From DASUAS01 sp963750045 (lineage in GTDB: Bacteria; Actinomycetota; Acidimicrobiia; IMCC26256; DASPTH01), in assembly GCA_963750045.1 (NCBI GenBank), contig CAVVPD010000005.1, positions 248,001 through 312,000 on the forward strand: 64,000 nt of DNA, read 5' to 3'. A program made the translations under genes and the position numbers. The notes under the pieces were generated by a model, which saw only the letters and a list, made by a program, of their open reading frames with translations, ran no database searches and was not told the DNA's origin. Shown piece after piece: positions 46,568 through 54,154 of the stretch (its first letter is position 1; the number at the start of each line of letters is the position of its first letter).

Positions 46568-46837
46568 GTGGCTCACGCCGTTGTCATGCAGGTGAATCTC
46601 GTCGGGGATCGCGCCGAGGCAATGAAGATGCTCGACGAAGTCGTGGTGCCGCGGGCGAAGGCACAACCCGGTTTCCAGCGCGGAATGTGGATGCACAACG
46701 AAGCAATGACAGGGACCGGTGTCATGGTCTTCGACACCGAGGAGCACGCAAGCGCAGCGATGAATGCCCTCCAACCGCCGCCGGGTGGGCCGACGGTCAT
46801 CAACTGCGCAGTGTTCGAGATCGCACGCGAGGTCTGA
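46568..46837 (+). CDS. Small protein with an antibiotic-monooxygenase-like (dimeric alpha-beta barrel) fold
   Basis: An 89-residue protein beginning MAHAVVMQVNLVGDRAEAMK. The pattern of a first strand, a helix (MKMLDEVVVPRAKAQPG), a strand (QRGMWMHN), then GTGVMVFDTEEHASAAMNAL is that of ABM-like ferredoxin-fold proteins, which include stress-linked monooxygenases. No catalytic residues are established for this subgroup. GTG 46568 is selected because GGGAAGAGG lies eight bases upstream. About 280 bases upstream to 46290 hold nothing I recognise. Confidence 0.65.
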   Translation: MAHAVVMQVNLVGDRAEAMKMLDEVVVPRAKAQPGFQRGMWMHNEAMTGTGVMVFDTEEHASAAMNALQPPPGGPTVINCAVFEIAREV

Positions 46838-46939
46838 CGGTCGGAATTCTGACGACAGTGGGCGCGGCTCCATATCAGGGATGCATCGTCGACGTGCAAC
46901 TCGAGTGCAGGGATCAGCGCCTCAACTCGTGTCACGGCC

Positions 46940-47758
46940 TCAGCGTTGCCATCCCCGCGCGGACCCGGCGATGGGGGGCGATCCCCGGCGGTTGACGACG
47001 TGTGGCTCTTCGGGCTTGTTGAGGTCGTAGATGGTGAAGATCGGCACCCGGCACATGTCGTGATTCTCGGGGAATCGGGAGAGTTGCGCGTCATCCGGCA
47101 CGGGTTCGTGAAGCCGGCGGAGCGCGAAGCCCGCGTCCAAGAAGTCGTTGACGGTCGTGCTCAACATCCGGTGGAAGTTCGTGATCTCGTGTCCCGAACG
47201 CCAGGCGACGCGTCGTGGGCCTTCGTTCGCGTAGTCATCGAGCACGAAGTGGAGGTTCACTCCACGTTCATCGACGTACCACGGACCGTGATCGGACCAC
47301 GCCGAAGCCATCGGCGACACGTTGCAGGCGATGAATCGACCGCCGGGTCGCAATACTCTGAACGCCTCGGTGATTGCCGCGCGCTGGTCTGGCACATCAA
47401 CCAACGTGATGTAGGAGACGGCAAGGTCGAAGCTGTCGCTCGAGATGCCGTCGAGGTGCTGCATGTCGCCCAGCTCGTACTTCTCGCGGCGTCCCTTCTT
47501 CGCATCTGCATACGTGATGAACATCGCCTGCAGATCGATGCCGAGCACGTCGGCGCCCCGGTCGGCGAGCATCCTGCAGAACCGCCCCTCCCCGCAGCCG
47601 AGGTCGACCACCTTGAGACCGGCGACCGGGCCGACGATCTGCAGCATCCAGTCGTCGAGAAGACCCTCACGGGCGTTGTCTCGGTGTTGCTCCGACCGTG
47701 CGATCCACTCCGGAGCAAAGGCGGTCCATTCCCGGTTCAGATCGGCGGCGTCAGGCAT
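46940..47758 (-). CDS. Class I SAM-dependent methyltransferase
   Basis: A 272-residue methyltransferase. LKVVDLGCGEGRFCRMLADR is SAM-binding motif I, VLGIDLQAMFI is the acidic motif II, and DSFDLAVSYITLVDVP and VLRPGGRFIACNVSP follow as motifs IV-VI. The second half (WYVDERGVNLHFVLDDYANE, then TTVNDFLDAGFALRRLHEPV) fits small-molecule or ubiquinone-type methyltransferases. ATG 47758 begins MPDAADLNREW. Its start overlaps the end of the MDMPI-like gene by 8 bases on the same strand. Confidence 0.88.
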   Translation of the reverse strand: MPDAADLNREWTAFAPEWIARSEQHRDNAREGLLDDWMLQIVGPVAGLKVVDLGCGEGRFCRMLADRGADVLGIDLQAMFITYADAKKGRREKYELGDMQHLDGISSDSFDLAVSYITLVDVPDQRAAITEAFRVLRPGGRFIACNVSPMASAWSDHGPWYVDERGVNLHFVLDDYANEGPRRVAWRSGHEITNFHRMLSTTVNDFLDAGFALRRLHEPVPDDAQLSRFPENHDMCRVPIFTIYDLNKPEEPHVVNRRGSPPIAGSARGWQR

Positions 47759-48075
47759 GCGCTGAACGGTGACTTCTGCGCCTCAGGGGACGTGGACGCG
47801 CGGCCCGTACTGGCCGCTCTGGCGCCTGCACGGCGTCGGTCTGGGTGCGCCACGCGCCAGCGGGGTCGTCGTCGACCGGCGGGCCGGCGGGCAGCGTGAT
47901 CCCGGCCGCTCCCTGGAGGAATGCCGGGAACCACTCGACGAGGTGGCGGACGACGTCGCGGGCGACCCAGCCGTCCACCGGCGCGGGCTGGTCCCGACGC
48001 GTCCGGCGCGACGCCCTCGACGGTCGCGGTGAACGCGCCGGCGATGCGCCGGTGCTCCTCGGCCTGACCGCTCAT
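47751..48075 (-). CDS. MDMPI/TIGR03086-like protein, truncated and frameshifted
   Basis: About 107 residues after removing one extra base near 47996, which restores the family Trp: PDAWDQPAPVDGW. EEHRRIAGAFTATVEGVAPD and GWVARDVVRHLVEWFPAFL match the N-terminal helix of mycothiol-dependent maleylpyruvate-isomerase-like proteins (TIGR03086), usually about 190 residues long. The second half is missing. Just after TQTDAVQAP an alternative frame reads SGQYGPRVHVP, resembling the family's C-terminal end, so an internal deletion of about 80 codons is likely. It is coupled to the SRPBCC gene (ATGA overlap). Confidence 0.6.
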
Positions 48076-48560
48076 CGGAGCTCCGCGACGAGAGCGTCGA
48101 GCTTGGCGTAGCCCTGTTCGACGCCGGTCTCCATGCCGCTGGCCAGCCACTGGTCGCGTCCTTCGAAGCTGTCGACGAGTGACTGGGCGTGCAGGCGGGT
48201 GCGGCCGTCGCCGAGGTCCTCGAAGTGCAGCGTCTCGAGGGCGACGTCGTCGGGCTGGCCGTCGAACGTGAAGGTCTGCACGATGTGGTCCTCGCCGACG
48301 TCGTGGAAGCAGCCGTGGAAGGCGTACTCCTCCCCGTCGCGGCCGGCGACGTAACGCCAGCGGCCGCCGGTGGTGGCGTCCCAGTCGAGGATCTTGGTGT
48401 TCATCCCGTCCGGACCGACCCAGCGGGCGAAGAGCTCGGGGTCGGTGTGGGCCCGCATCAGCTGTGCCGGGGTGGCGTCGAAGTCGCGGGTCATGCGGAT
48501 GATCGGCAGGGTGGGGTCGGCCTCGATCGAGACCGGGTAGCGGTCGCCGGTGGCGGTCAT
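48072..48560 (-). CDS. SRPBCC (AHSA1-like) family protein
   Basis: A 162-residue protein with the START/Bet v1-like fold: PIIRMTRDFDATPAQLMRAH, FARWVGPDGMNTKILDWDAT, GGRWRYVAGRDGEEYAFHGC and the final helix MASGMETG-like stretch WLASGMETGVEQGYAKLDAL. This is the Aha1-homology group that is very often encoded with an ArsR regulator. Its ligand is unknown. ATG 48560 overlaps the ArsR stop (ATGA), and its stop overlaps the MDMPI-like start. Confidence 0.9.
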   Translation of the reverse strand: MTATGDRYPVSIEADPTLPIIRMTRDFDATPAQLMRAHTDPELFARWVGPDGMNTKILDWDATTGGRWRYVAGRDGEEYAFHGCFHDVGEDHIVQTFTFDGQPDDVALETLHFEDLGDGRTRLHAQSLVDSFEGRDQWLASGMETGVEQGYAKLDALVAELR

Positions 48561-48928
48561 GACGCTGCTCCTTGCCGTAGGTGCCGGTGTTCGGTCGGTC
48601 GTTCGTCGCCGCGCATCTCGGCGAGGACGACGTCGAGACGCTCGTAGCGCTCCTGGGCCTGTTGGCGAAACCGCTCGATCCATTTCGTCATCAGGTCGAA
48701 GACCTCTGCTTCGAGGTGGCACGGTCGGCGCTGGGCGTCCTTGGTCTGGCTCAGGAGGCCGGCGTCGGCGAGCACCTTGATGTGCTTGGACACCGCCTGG
48801 ACCGAGACGTCGTAGGGGTCGGCGAGTTCCCCGACCGTCGCGTCGCCCACGGCGAGGCGGGCGACCATGTCGCGCCTCGTGGGATCGGCGAGGGCGGCGA
48901 AGATGCGGGAGAGCTGGTCGTCGGACAC
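48557..48928 (-). CDS. ArsR family transcriptional regulator
   Basis: A 123-residue winged-helix regulator. FAALADPTRRDMVARLAVGD, then TVGELADPYDVSVQAVSKHI (recognition helix) and LADAGLLSQTKDAQRRPCHL are typical of the ArsR group paired with SRPBCC genes. No metal-binding Cys cluster is seen. GTG 48928 follows a strong GGAGGG ribosome site. Two palindromes lie upstream (48945-48960, 48992-49007), probably its own binding sites, so the ArsR-SRPBCC-MDMPI operon is likely autoregulated. Confidence 0.92.
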   Translation of the reverse strand: MSDDQLSRIFAALADPTRRDMVARLAVGDATVGELADPYDVSVQAVSKHIKVLADAGLLSQTKDAQRRPCHLEAEVFDLMTKWIERFRQQAQERYERLDVVLAEMRGDERPTEHRHLRQGAAS

Positions 48929-48944
48929 GGACGACCCTCCTTGT

Positions 48945-48960
48945 TCAACTGAATGGTTGA
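48945..48960. promoter_or_regulatory. Palindromic site 1, likely ArsR operator
   Basis: TCAACTGAATGGTTGA: outer arms TCAAC/GTTGA with a 6-base centre. It starts 17 bases upstream of the ArsR GTG, overlapping where the promoter or transcript start would lie. It resembles site 2 (48992-49007), whose arms are TCAACC/GGTTGA. Autoregulation is inferred from position and similarity. Confidence 0.7.
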
Positions 48961-48991
48961 TCAAGACCGTACGTCAATGGCCTTCCCGTTG

Positions 48992-49007
48992 TCAACCGTT
49001 TGGTTGA
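48992..49007. promoter_or_regulatory. Palindromic site 2, likely ArsR operator
   Basis: TCAACCGTTTGGTTGA: a perfect inverted repeat of TCAACC/GGTTGA with a 4-base centre. The centre-to-centre distance to site 1 is 47 bases, between four and five helical turns, so two dimers would not sit on exactly the same face. The sequence CAACC-N4-GGTTG is the kind of site known for ArsR regulators of the SRPBCC-linked group. Confidence 0.75.
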
Positions 49008-49305
49008 GGAGCGATGGCCCGCCCCGGCTGTGCTGCGCGCTGGCAGGCCATCGGCGCCGCTCGCGCGGCCCTTGCTCTCGGCAGCTCGGCGACTCGTCGG
49101 ACGCGCCGCCGAGGGGCCGGGGCGATCGGACACGGCGCCCACGCGCTGACCGGCGTGAACGCACTCCGAACGGAGGCCAGTAGAGCTCCTGGGTTCCTAT
49201 TCCAACCAAAACATCGTGGCCCGACTGGAACGGATTCTCGCTGGTCAGGACCGTGATCAACCGTCCGGTCGAACCGTCCGGTCGCCTCGCTAACAGCAGC
49301 ACCGG
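49008..49305. other. Roughly 300-base stretch without a recognised gene
   Basis: Between the second ArsR operator and the HTH remnant. No convincing coding region is seen on either strand. The only structure noted is a 13-base direct duplication at 49259-49284. It may mark the left edge of the accessory island. Confidence 0.5.
49259..49284. repeat. Perfect 13-base tandem duplication
   Basis: AACCGTCCGGTCG occurs twice in direct tandem (49259-49271 and 49272-49284) just left of the recombinase-type HTH remnant. It could be a recombination scar or an att-like relic. Confidence 0.8.
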
Positions 49306-49386
49306 CTGACCACTGAGGAGGTCTCAGAGGTCCTCCAGCGCTACCAGGCGGGGGAGACCGCCAACGACCTGGCCGATGCCTTCAGC

Positions 49387-49614
49387 GTGCATCGCAGGAC
49401 GATCGTGCACCATCTCACCGCTGCTCAGGTCGAGACGCGCTACCACGCTGACGTTGATCTCACCGAAGCCCAGCGACTGTATGAGCAGGGCTGGTCCCTG
49501 GCCCGCATCGGTCAGCGTTTCGGTGTGGCAGCCGGGACCATCCGTCGAGCCCTCCTCCAGGCCGGGACGCCCACCCGTCCGGTTGGCACGAATCAGTGGA
49601 GTCAGTCGGGCTGA
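49387..49614 (+). pseudogene. HTH remnant of a serine-recombinase-type gene
   Basis: The frame is open from 49294 but has no start codon before the GTG at 49387. Read from 49306 it gives LTTEEVSEVLQRYQAGETAN then DLADAFSVHRRTIVHHL, and later LTEAQRLYEQGWSLARIGQ with RFGVAAGTIRRALLQAGTP. Two helix-turn-helix units in a row, each ending in a short link, are typical of the C-terminal tail of actinobacterial resolvase/invertase proteins. The catalytic N-terminal domain is absent, so this looks like a 5'-deleted remnant. If translated from GTG 49387 it makes 75 residues. Confidence 0.5.
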
Positions 49615-49813
49615 TCGGTCTGCTCGAGGATGATCGCCAAGAGTGCGTCGGCGATCTTCTTGGCGTCGATCTCGTCTCGGTGCTCTGCCCGAAACATCAT
49701 GCGCAGGCCCTTCTTGTAGGCCGGACCAACGGACTCGGTGACGTAGCCACCGGTCGGGGACTGGATACGCGCCTTTCGGCGATCGCGTCCGCCAGAGGCG
49801 TGTGCGGTGGCAT
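49602..49813 (-). CDS. Small conserved protein, unknown (one frameshift)
   Basis: About 70 residues if one A is restored in the run at 49774-49776, giving MPPHTPLADAIAEKARIQSP followed by TGGYVTESVGPAYKKGLRM and a helical end (DEIDAKKIADALLAIILEQT). The ATG at 49813 has an AAGGAGG ribosome site five bases upstream, whereas the open frame without correction has no comparable start. That makes the shifted reading convincing. Function unknown. It diverges from the P-loop kinase gene and overlaps the end of the HTH remnant by 13 bases. Confidence 0.5.
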
Positions 49814-49874
49814 GGGAGCCTCCTTCTCCCACCCGACATGGAGTATGCGGGACAAGAGGAAAAATGGCTCGTAG

Positions 49875-49880
49875 TACAAT
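49875..49880 (+). promoter_or_regulatory. Possible -10 element for the P-loop kinase gene
   Basis: TACAAT (in the context GTAGTACAAT) lies 8 bases before the ATG at 49889, in an unusually A/T-rich patch for this genome. If used, transcription would start at or near the ATG, giving a leaderless message, which is common in actinobacteria. No clear -35 element is visible. Confidence 0.35.
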
Positions 49881-49888
49881 GGGAACAT

Positions 49889-50470
49889 ATGTTCGAGACA
49901 CTGACTGAACGAATCGACTCCCTCCTCGACGAGCCGCCCGTGGTCGTGGTGGTCTCCGGATTTGGTGGATCCGGCAAGACAACACTTGCTGAGCGTCTCA
50001 AGGCTCACTACTCGAATGCGACGTTGGTGCAGCTCGACAACTTCCTCACCAATCACGGCGAGGGCGAGGGCATGAATGGCGGTTACGACTGGGACCGCTT
50101 CGTCAACGTGGTGCGCGAAGCCAAGCAGGGCAAGCCGTTGCAGTACCAGTGGTACGACTGGCACGCCGACGCGCTGGCTGGCTTCATCGACGAGCCGTCA
50201 CGTCCTCTGGTGATCATCGAGGGTGTGCGACTCCTGCAGCCTTCGGTCACCGACCACGTCGACTTGTCAGTCTGGATCGACTGCGATCTCGAAGAAGCAG
50301 CACAGCGCGGCATGGAACGCGACCGTCGCAACAAGGACTGGGACGAGGCTGCGCTGGAAGAGCACATGCGCAAGTGGCGTGAGGTCTGGGGCCCGAAGGA
50401 TGCAGCCTTCGCGTCCGAGTTCTCGCCGCGAACGAACGCCGACCTCCTCTACTCGGAACCTGCCGCATGA
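49889..50470 (+). CDS. P-loop kinase (uridine-kinase-like)
   Basis: A 193-residue protein. VVVVVSGFGGSGKTTLAERL is a Walker A (GFGGSGKTT, about residues 24-32), VQLDNFLTN is the acidic second motif of uridine/pantothenate-kinase-like enzymes, YDWDRF follows, and VIIEGVRLL is the kinase third strand. The C-terminal half carries the Arg-rich lid (RGMERDRRNKDWDE). It should phosphorylate a nucleoside or similar small molecule. ATG 49889 is preferred over the longer frame from 49802. Its stop overlaps the start of the next, broken gene (ATGA), so both were probably one functional pair. Confidence 0.8.
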   Translation: MFETLTERIDSLLDEPPVVVVVSGFGGSGKTTLAERLKAHYSNATLVQLDNFLTNHGEGEGMNGGYDWDRFVNVVREAKQGKPLQYQWYDWHADALAGFIDEPSRPLVIIEGVRLLQPSVTDHVDLSVWIDCDLEEAAQRGMERDRRNKDWDEAALEEHMRKWREVWGPKDAAFASEFSPRTNADLLYSEPAA

Positions 50471-50700
50471 CCGAGGAGATCCACCTTGGCCAGACGCTCG
50501 ATGAGGGAACGCTTGACTCGCTCGCCGATTTCATCTGCGGCGACGACACCAAGCGCTACCCCGTGTATCGCAGCTCGCAGTACCTAACTCGGTTCTTCGC
50601 AGGCATCAAGATCAACCCAGTGCACGACGGCTCGACCCGCAAGTGGTGGACGCTCTCTATCCTCCAACAGCTCCAACCCACTGACCTAGAACGGGTGATT
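50467..50700 (+). pseudogene. Truncated gene with an AbiJ-N-terminal-like region
   Basis: About 78 residues of an apparent gene starting MTEEIHLGQTLDEGTLDSLA. The segment RYPVYRSSQYLTRFFAGIKI then HDGSTRKWWTLSILQQL resembles the N-terminal domain found in AbiJ-type abortive-infection proteins, where a G-S-T-R-x-x-W stretch is conserved. That likeness is from memory and needs a profile search. The reading frame runs into IS3-derived sequence at about 50700, so the C-terminal part is lost. It is coupled to the P-loop kinase by an ATGA overlap. Confidence 0.5.
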
Positions 50701-51896
50701 CTGCGGTCACGATCATGGGACGGTGCAGCAACGGGTTGCCGGTCAGCTCGGGTATGGGACGGAGTCGGTCCGGTCGTGGGTGCGTCAGGCCGACATCGAT
50801 GAGGGCCGCGAAGTCGGGGACGACGACGGACGGACGCGGCTCGGATCAAGGCGCTCGAACAAGAGAACCGTGAGCTGAAGCGCACGAACGCGATTTTGCA
50901 AGTTCGGCGTCGGCTTTCTTCGCGGCGGAGCTCGACCGCCCACAGAAGTGATGGTCGAGTACATCGACGGGCATCGCGACGAGTTCGGAGTCGAGCCCAT
51001 CTGCGACTGCGTTGCAGGTGGCTCCGTCCACGTACTACGCGGCGAAGTCACGACCGGTGTCGGCGAGGTCGGTGCGCGACGCGATGCTGATCCCGGTCCT
51101 GGTCGCGATCTGGATGTCGAACTACCGCGTCTACGGGGCCCACAAGCTCTGGAAAGCCGCGCAGCGAGCCGGTCATGACATCGGCCGGGATCAAGTCGCC
51201 CGGCTAGTGCGCCAGGCTGGGATCGAAGGTGTGAGCCGCCGGCGACGCAAGGTGCGCACCACGAAGTCCGGACCCGACCGCGCCGCGCCCCGCGGACCTG
51301 GTCGAACGTGACTTCACCGCCGACGCCTCCGAACGAGTTGTGGGTGACCGATCTCACGTATGTGCCGACGTGGTCGGGGTTCGCGTACGTGTGCTTCATC
51401 GTCGACGCGTACTCAGCCGCACGATCGTCGGGTGGCGTGTCGCTTCGCAAATGCGCACCGACATGGTCCTCGACGCGCTCGAGATGGCCCGCTGGTCGCG
51501 CGGCACCCGCCTCGAAGGGCTGCGGTGTCACTCCGACGCCGGCAGTCGCAGTTCACCAGCGTCCGTTACGGCGAACGCCTCGCGGACCTCGGCGCGGTCC
51601 CGTCGATCGGCACCGTCGGCGACAGCTACGACAACGCGCTCGCCGAGATCGGTGAACGCGCTCTACAAGACCGAGTTGATCTACGGACCCGACCAAGGAC
51701 CGTGGCGCACGGTCGAAGACGTCGAACTCGCGACCCTCAGCTGGGTGCACTGGCACAACACCGACACGGCTCCACGGCTACCTGCGCGACGTGCCACCGG
51801 TGGAGTTCGAAGCTGAGTTCTACGCTGCGTCCGCGACGACCAGCGAGGCAGCCTGAAACCAAACCAACGGGTCTCCATCAAACCCAGGGCGATTCA
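50700..51896 (+). mobile_element. Decayed IS3-family insertion sequence
   Basis: OrfA and OrfB pieces of an IS3 transposase occur in order but in shifting frames. OrfA tail: GYGTESVRSWVRQADIDEG and the leucine zipper ALEQENRELKRTNAIL (about 50740-50900). OrfB: VEYIDGHRDEFGVEPIC, VAPSTYYAAKSRPVSARSVR, MSNYRVYGAHKLWKAAQRAG, then the DDE core WVTDLTYVPTWSG, GLRCHSDAGS and GDSYDNALAE, ending VPPVEFEAEFYAASATTSEA with a TGA at 51854-51856. At least five frame changes and loss of the OrfA start make it inactive. The right end is probably near GGGCGATTCA (to 51896); a matching left end is not found. Confidence 0.85.
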
Positions 51897-51914
51897 GCCA
51901 CCCGGCCGGAGTGC

Positions 51915-52952
51915 TTAGCGTGAGTGGTCGCTCGGTGGCTCGTGCGAGCGTTCCTCTTCGATGAGCTCATCGATGTCAATCGCGTTCCTCGAATCCGCTT
52001 CGTCGATCACAGGGCTGGACGTCCCGAGAAGGATCAGCGGATCGAGTTGGTACTTCTCGCTCAGGAATCGGGCCCGGTAGGCAAGTTCGACGTCGCGGGC
52101 GATCACCTGGACGTACGTGAAGTTGAGTCCAGCACCAATCGCGATTCCCAGCACGGGTACCGCTTGACCGAGTTTCCTCTGGGTGAGGCGCACGCCCAGT
52201 AACGCGAACACACGCTCGACAACCTTCACGAGCATGTGCTCGCTCAAGACCTTCGATGCCGCTCGCCGAGCGAGTAGCTGCGTGACGCGGGACAGCTGAC
52301 TGAACGCGACCACTTTCGCTCCCCCGACGCCGGCCGACCCGAAGTTGATCGCACTCAGTGCGAAGAGCTCTTCCTCGGGCGTGTTCGTGTCATACCCGTA
52401 GTACGCCGCGATGTGTGCTGTGACTCTTCCCGTCACCGCAATGAGAGTCGCCGCGTCGACAGCCATGGCACCGATGACTGTGCCGGCACCGGGCGCAGCC
52501 GTTGCGCCGGCACTGAACACTGAACCGACGGCAATCAGGGCTTCACCACCTGAGATGACCAGTCCCGCGCCCGCACCTTCGACCGCTGCTCCAGCCGAGT
52601 AGCGGTAGCCCAGCCGCGGTTTCACTTGATCCACGGCCTCGAGATCGAGCAAGCGAGCATCGGATAGCCGATCCATCTGGTGCCCTGACCGCTCGAAGGC
52701 ACTCAGAACGAGCGAAAGCCTGACGCTGTGCATCGCCGGGTCGAGCGTCAAGTCCTTGAGCCCCGTCATCGCCGCGACGAGGGCCCCTTCGACTGACTCG
52801 TTGCCAGGCACACGGTTCCAGGCGTTCTCGACTTCGTGGGCACCAGCGTCGAACGCTCTCTTGAGGCGCGACGGTACGATCCCACGCCCGTTGGCACGCC
52901 GGTTCAGCTCATGCTGCAGCTGCGTCCACACGCGCTGCTCATACGGCGACAT
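51915..52952 (-). CDS. EcsC family protein
   Basis: A 345-residue protein. The N-terminus MSPYEQRVWTQLQHELNRRA has the Tyr-Glu-x-x-x-Trp start typical of EcsC proteins, and LVAAMTGLKDLTLDPAMHSV fits the family's early helix. A Gly/Ala-rich middle (AAVEGAGAGLVISGGEALIA, AGATAAPGAGTVIGAMAVDA) could insert into membranes. Bacillus EcsC is linked to the EcsAB ABC transporter, but the role of the family is unclear. ATG 52952 is preferred to upstream starts at 53090 and 53009. It sits right after the IS3 remnant on the opposite strand. Confidence 0.7.
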   Translation of the reverse strand: MSPYEQRVWTQLQHELNRRANGRGIVPSRLKRAFDAGAHEVENAWNRVPGNESVEGALVAAMTGLKDLTLDPAMHSVRLSLVLSAFERSGHQMDRLSDARLLDLEAVDQVKPRLGYRYSAGAAVEGAGAGLVISGGEALIAVGSVFSAGATAAPGAGTVIGAMAVDAATLIAVTGRVTAHIAAYYGYDTNTPEEELFALSAINFGSAGVGGAKVVAFSQLSRVTQLLARRAASKVLSEHMLVKVVERVFALLGVRLTQRKLGQAVPVLGIAIGAGLNFTYVQVIARDVELAYRARFLSEKYQLDPLILLGTSSPVIDEADSRNAIDIDELIEEERSHEPPSDHSR

Positions 52953-53299
52953 TCGCGTCGAGCGCGCATCGAACTGACCGGGTCGAGCTGCCTTCAGACA
53001 CAACTCCATTCGCGAGGGCACAGCAACGATTCGAGCTGTCACTGCGCAGTCGAGCGACGAAATACGCTTCGTGCCTCGCACCTGGAACATCCGTTCTCAC
53101 CCTTCCAGCGGCGGTTCATGCCAGCTCGTTGGAAGGGGCGAGGGCTCAAGGTCGAGCAGGGTCTAGGCCTGGCTTCGAGACTCGGCGTCGCTCCCAAAGA
53201 GAGTCGCTGCCCGCCAACCTACCCCATCTGCCCACAGACCCCCGACCAGATGCTCCCGGCTCCGCTCGATCGGCGGCTACCTAGAGGTACCTTGCGTCG
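52953..53299. other. Roughly 350-base stretch without a recognised gene
   Basis: Between the divergent EcsC gene and the 53300 gene. Open frames here are short and have no ribosome site or family likeness. The stretch probably holds both promoters, but no clear element is visible. Confidence 0.4.
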
Positions 53300-53806
53300 A
53301 TGCGATCGACCGCGCAGGCCGAACCTCGATTGCGATCAGTTGTGCAGGCCGAACGTCGAGTCCAACTCATTGCCCTTGCTGAGGCCGTGGCCGATCTCGC
53401 GGAAAATCGGAACATCAAAGCAGTCCGTGCCGTGGACGTCAGAGACGATCTGGAAATGCGCCGGATCTTGGACACGATCGTCAGGCGTTGGACGCGACTG
53501 GTGCCGACGACCTACACCAGCGCCGCTGCCCTGAGGGCACGTCGAGCGAAACTGCACCGGGAACACATCGTCCCGGTCCGTGTCCTTGTCGACCGGATGA
53601 TCATGGACCCGACCGAGTGTCGAGCGTTGCTCGAGAGAGCGGTCGTCATCGCAAGCGTTACCGAGGCAGAACACCGTCAGCTCGGCGGAATCTGGCGCGA
53701 CCCGGACCTGTACCGCCGGATGCTCAAGGGGCAAGTCTCGCGGCTGTCGAAGCGTGGGATGGAGCGGTACAGCGCAGCCGGGATCGTGCTACAGCCGACG
53801 TCGTAG
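53300..53806 (+). CDS. Island-encoded protein of unknown function
   Basis: A 168-residue soluble, mostly helical and charged protein (net basic). The middle reads ARRAKLHREHIVPVRVLVDR and later VVIASVTEAEHRQLGG with DPDLYRRML. The H-R-E-H-I-V-P-V stretch is somewhat like small HNH-related or phage-island proteins, but no nuclease motif is complete. No family is recognised. It is isolated between EcsC and the tRNA-Ala gene. The next 213 bases to the tRNA contain nothing recognisable. Confidence 0.5.
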   Translation: MRSTAQAEPRLRSVVQAERRVQLIALAEAVADLAENRNIKAVRAVDVRDDLEMRRILDTIVRRWTRLVPTTYTSAAALRARRAKLHREHIVPVRVLVDRMIMDPTECRALLERAVVIASVTEAEHRQLGGIWRDPDLYRRMLKGQVSRLSKRGMERYSAAGIVLQPTS

Positions 53807-54019
53807 TGAACGTGCCGCAGAAGATGCCGTTCGGCTTGCGCGTTGCTCGACGAAGCCGATCGGCAACTCTTGACCGAGCCCGTCAGGGCGCTCCGCAGAA
53901 GCTCCGACTGCACCGACGTGGACCGCTTGTGGACCGCACCCTCTGGCGTCGCGACTCGACAAGACGCGCGCGAGAGGAGGTGAGAAGCAAAACCCCTCAC
54001 CACACGGCTACGCGGGGAG

Positions 54020-54092
54020 TGGAGCTGAGGGGAATCGAACCCCTGACCCCTTCCATGCCATGGAAGTGCTCTACCAACTGAGCTACAGCCCC
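54020..54092 (-). tRNA. tRNA-Ala (GGC anticodon)
   Basis: A 73-base cloverleaf on the minus strand. The acceptor stem GGGGCTG pairs with CAGCTCC, the D-arm is GCTCAGTTGGTAGAGC, the anticodon stem CTTCC/GGAAG encloses the loop ATGGCAT with anticodon GGC, and the T-arm is AGGGGTTCGATTCCCCT. The CCA end is not encoded. The gene's 3' end faces the accessory island, the usual side for integration into a tRNA gene, although no repeated copy of the tRNA end was found in the island. Confidence 0.97.
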
Positions 54093-54154
54093 GCAGGGAG
54101 CGCCACGATACCAGCGGGGGTCGCGCCAACTCCGCCCGGTACGCTCGCACCCGC

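Noticed and set aside
49387..49614. An intact stand-alone HTH regulator
   Set aside because: The frame stays open upstream and continues a first HTH unit without any start codon, so a truncated recombinase tail is more likely.
53988..54018. Rho-independent terminator after tRNA-Ala
   Set aside because: Only a four-base CCCC/GGGG stem with a long loop precedes a TTTT stretch; too weak to call.
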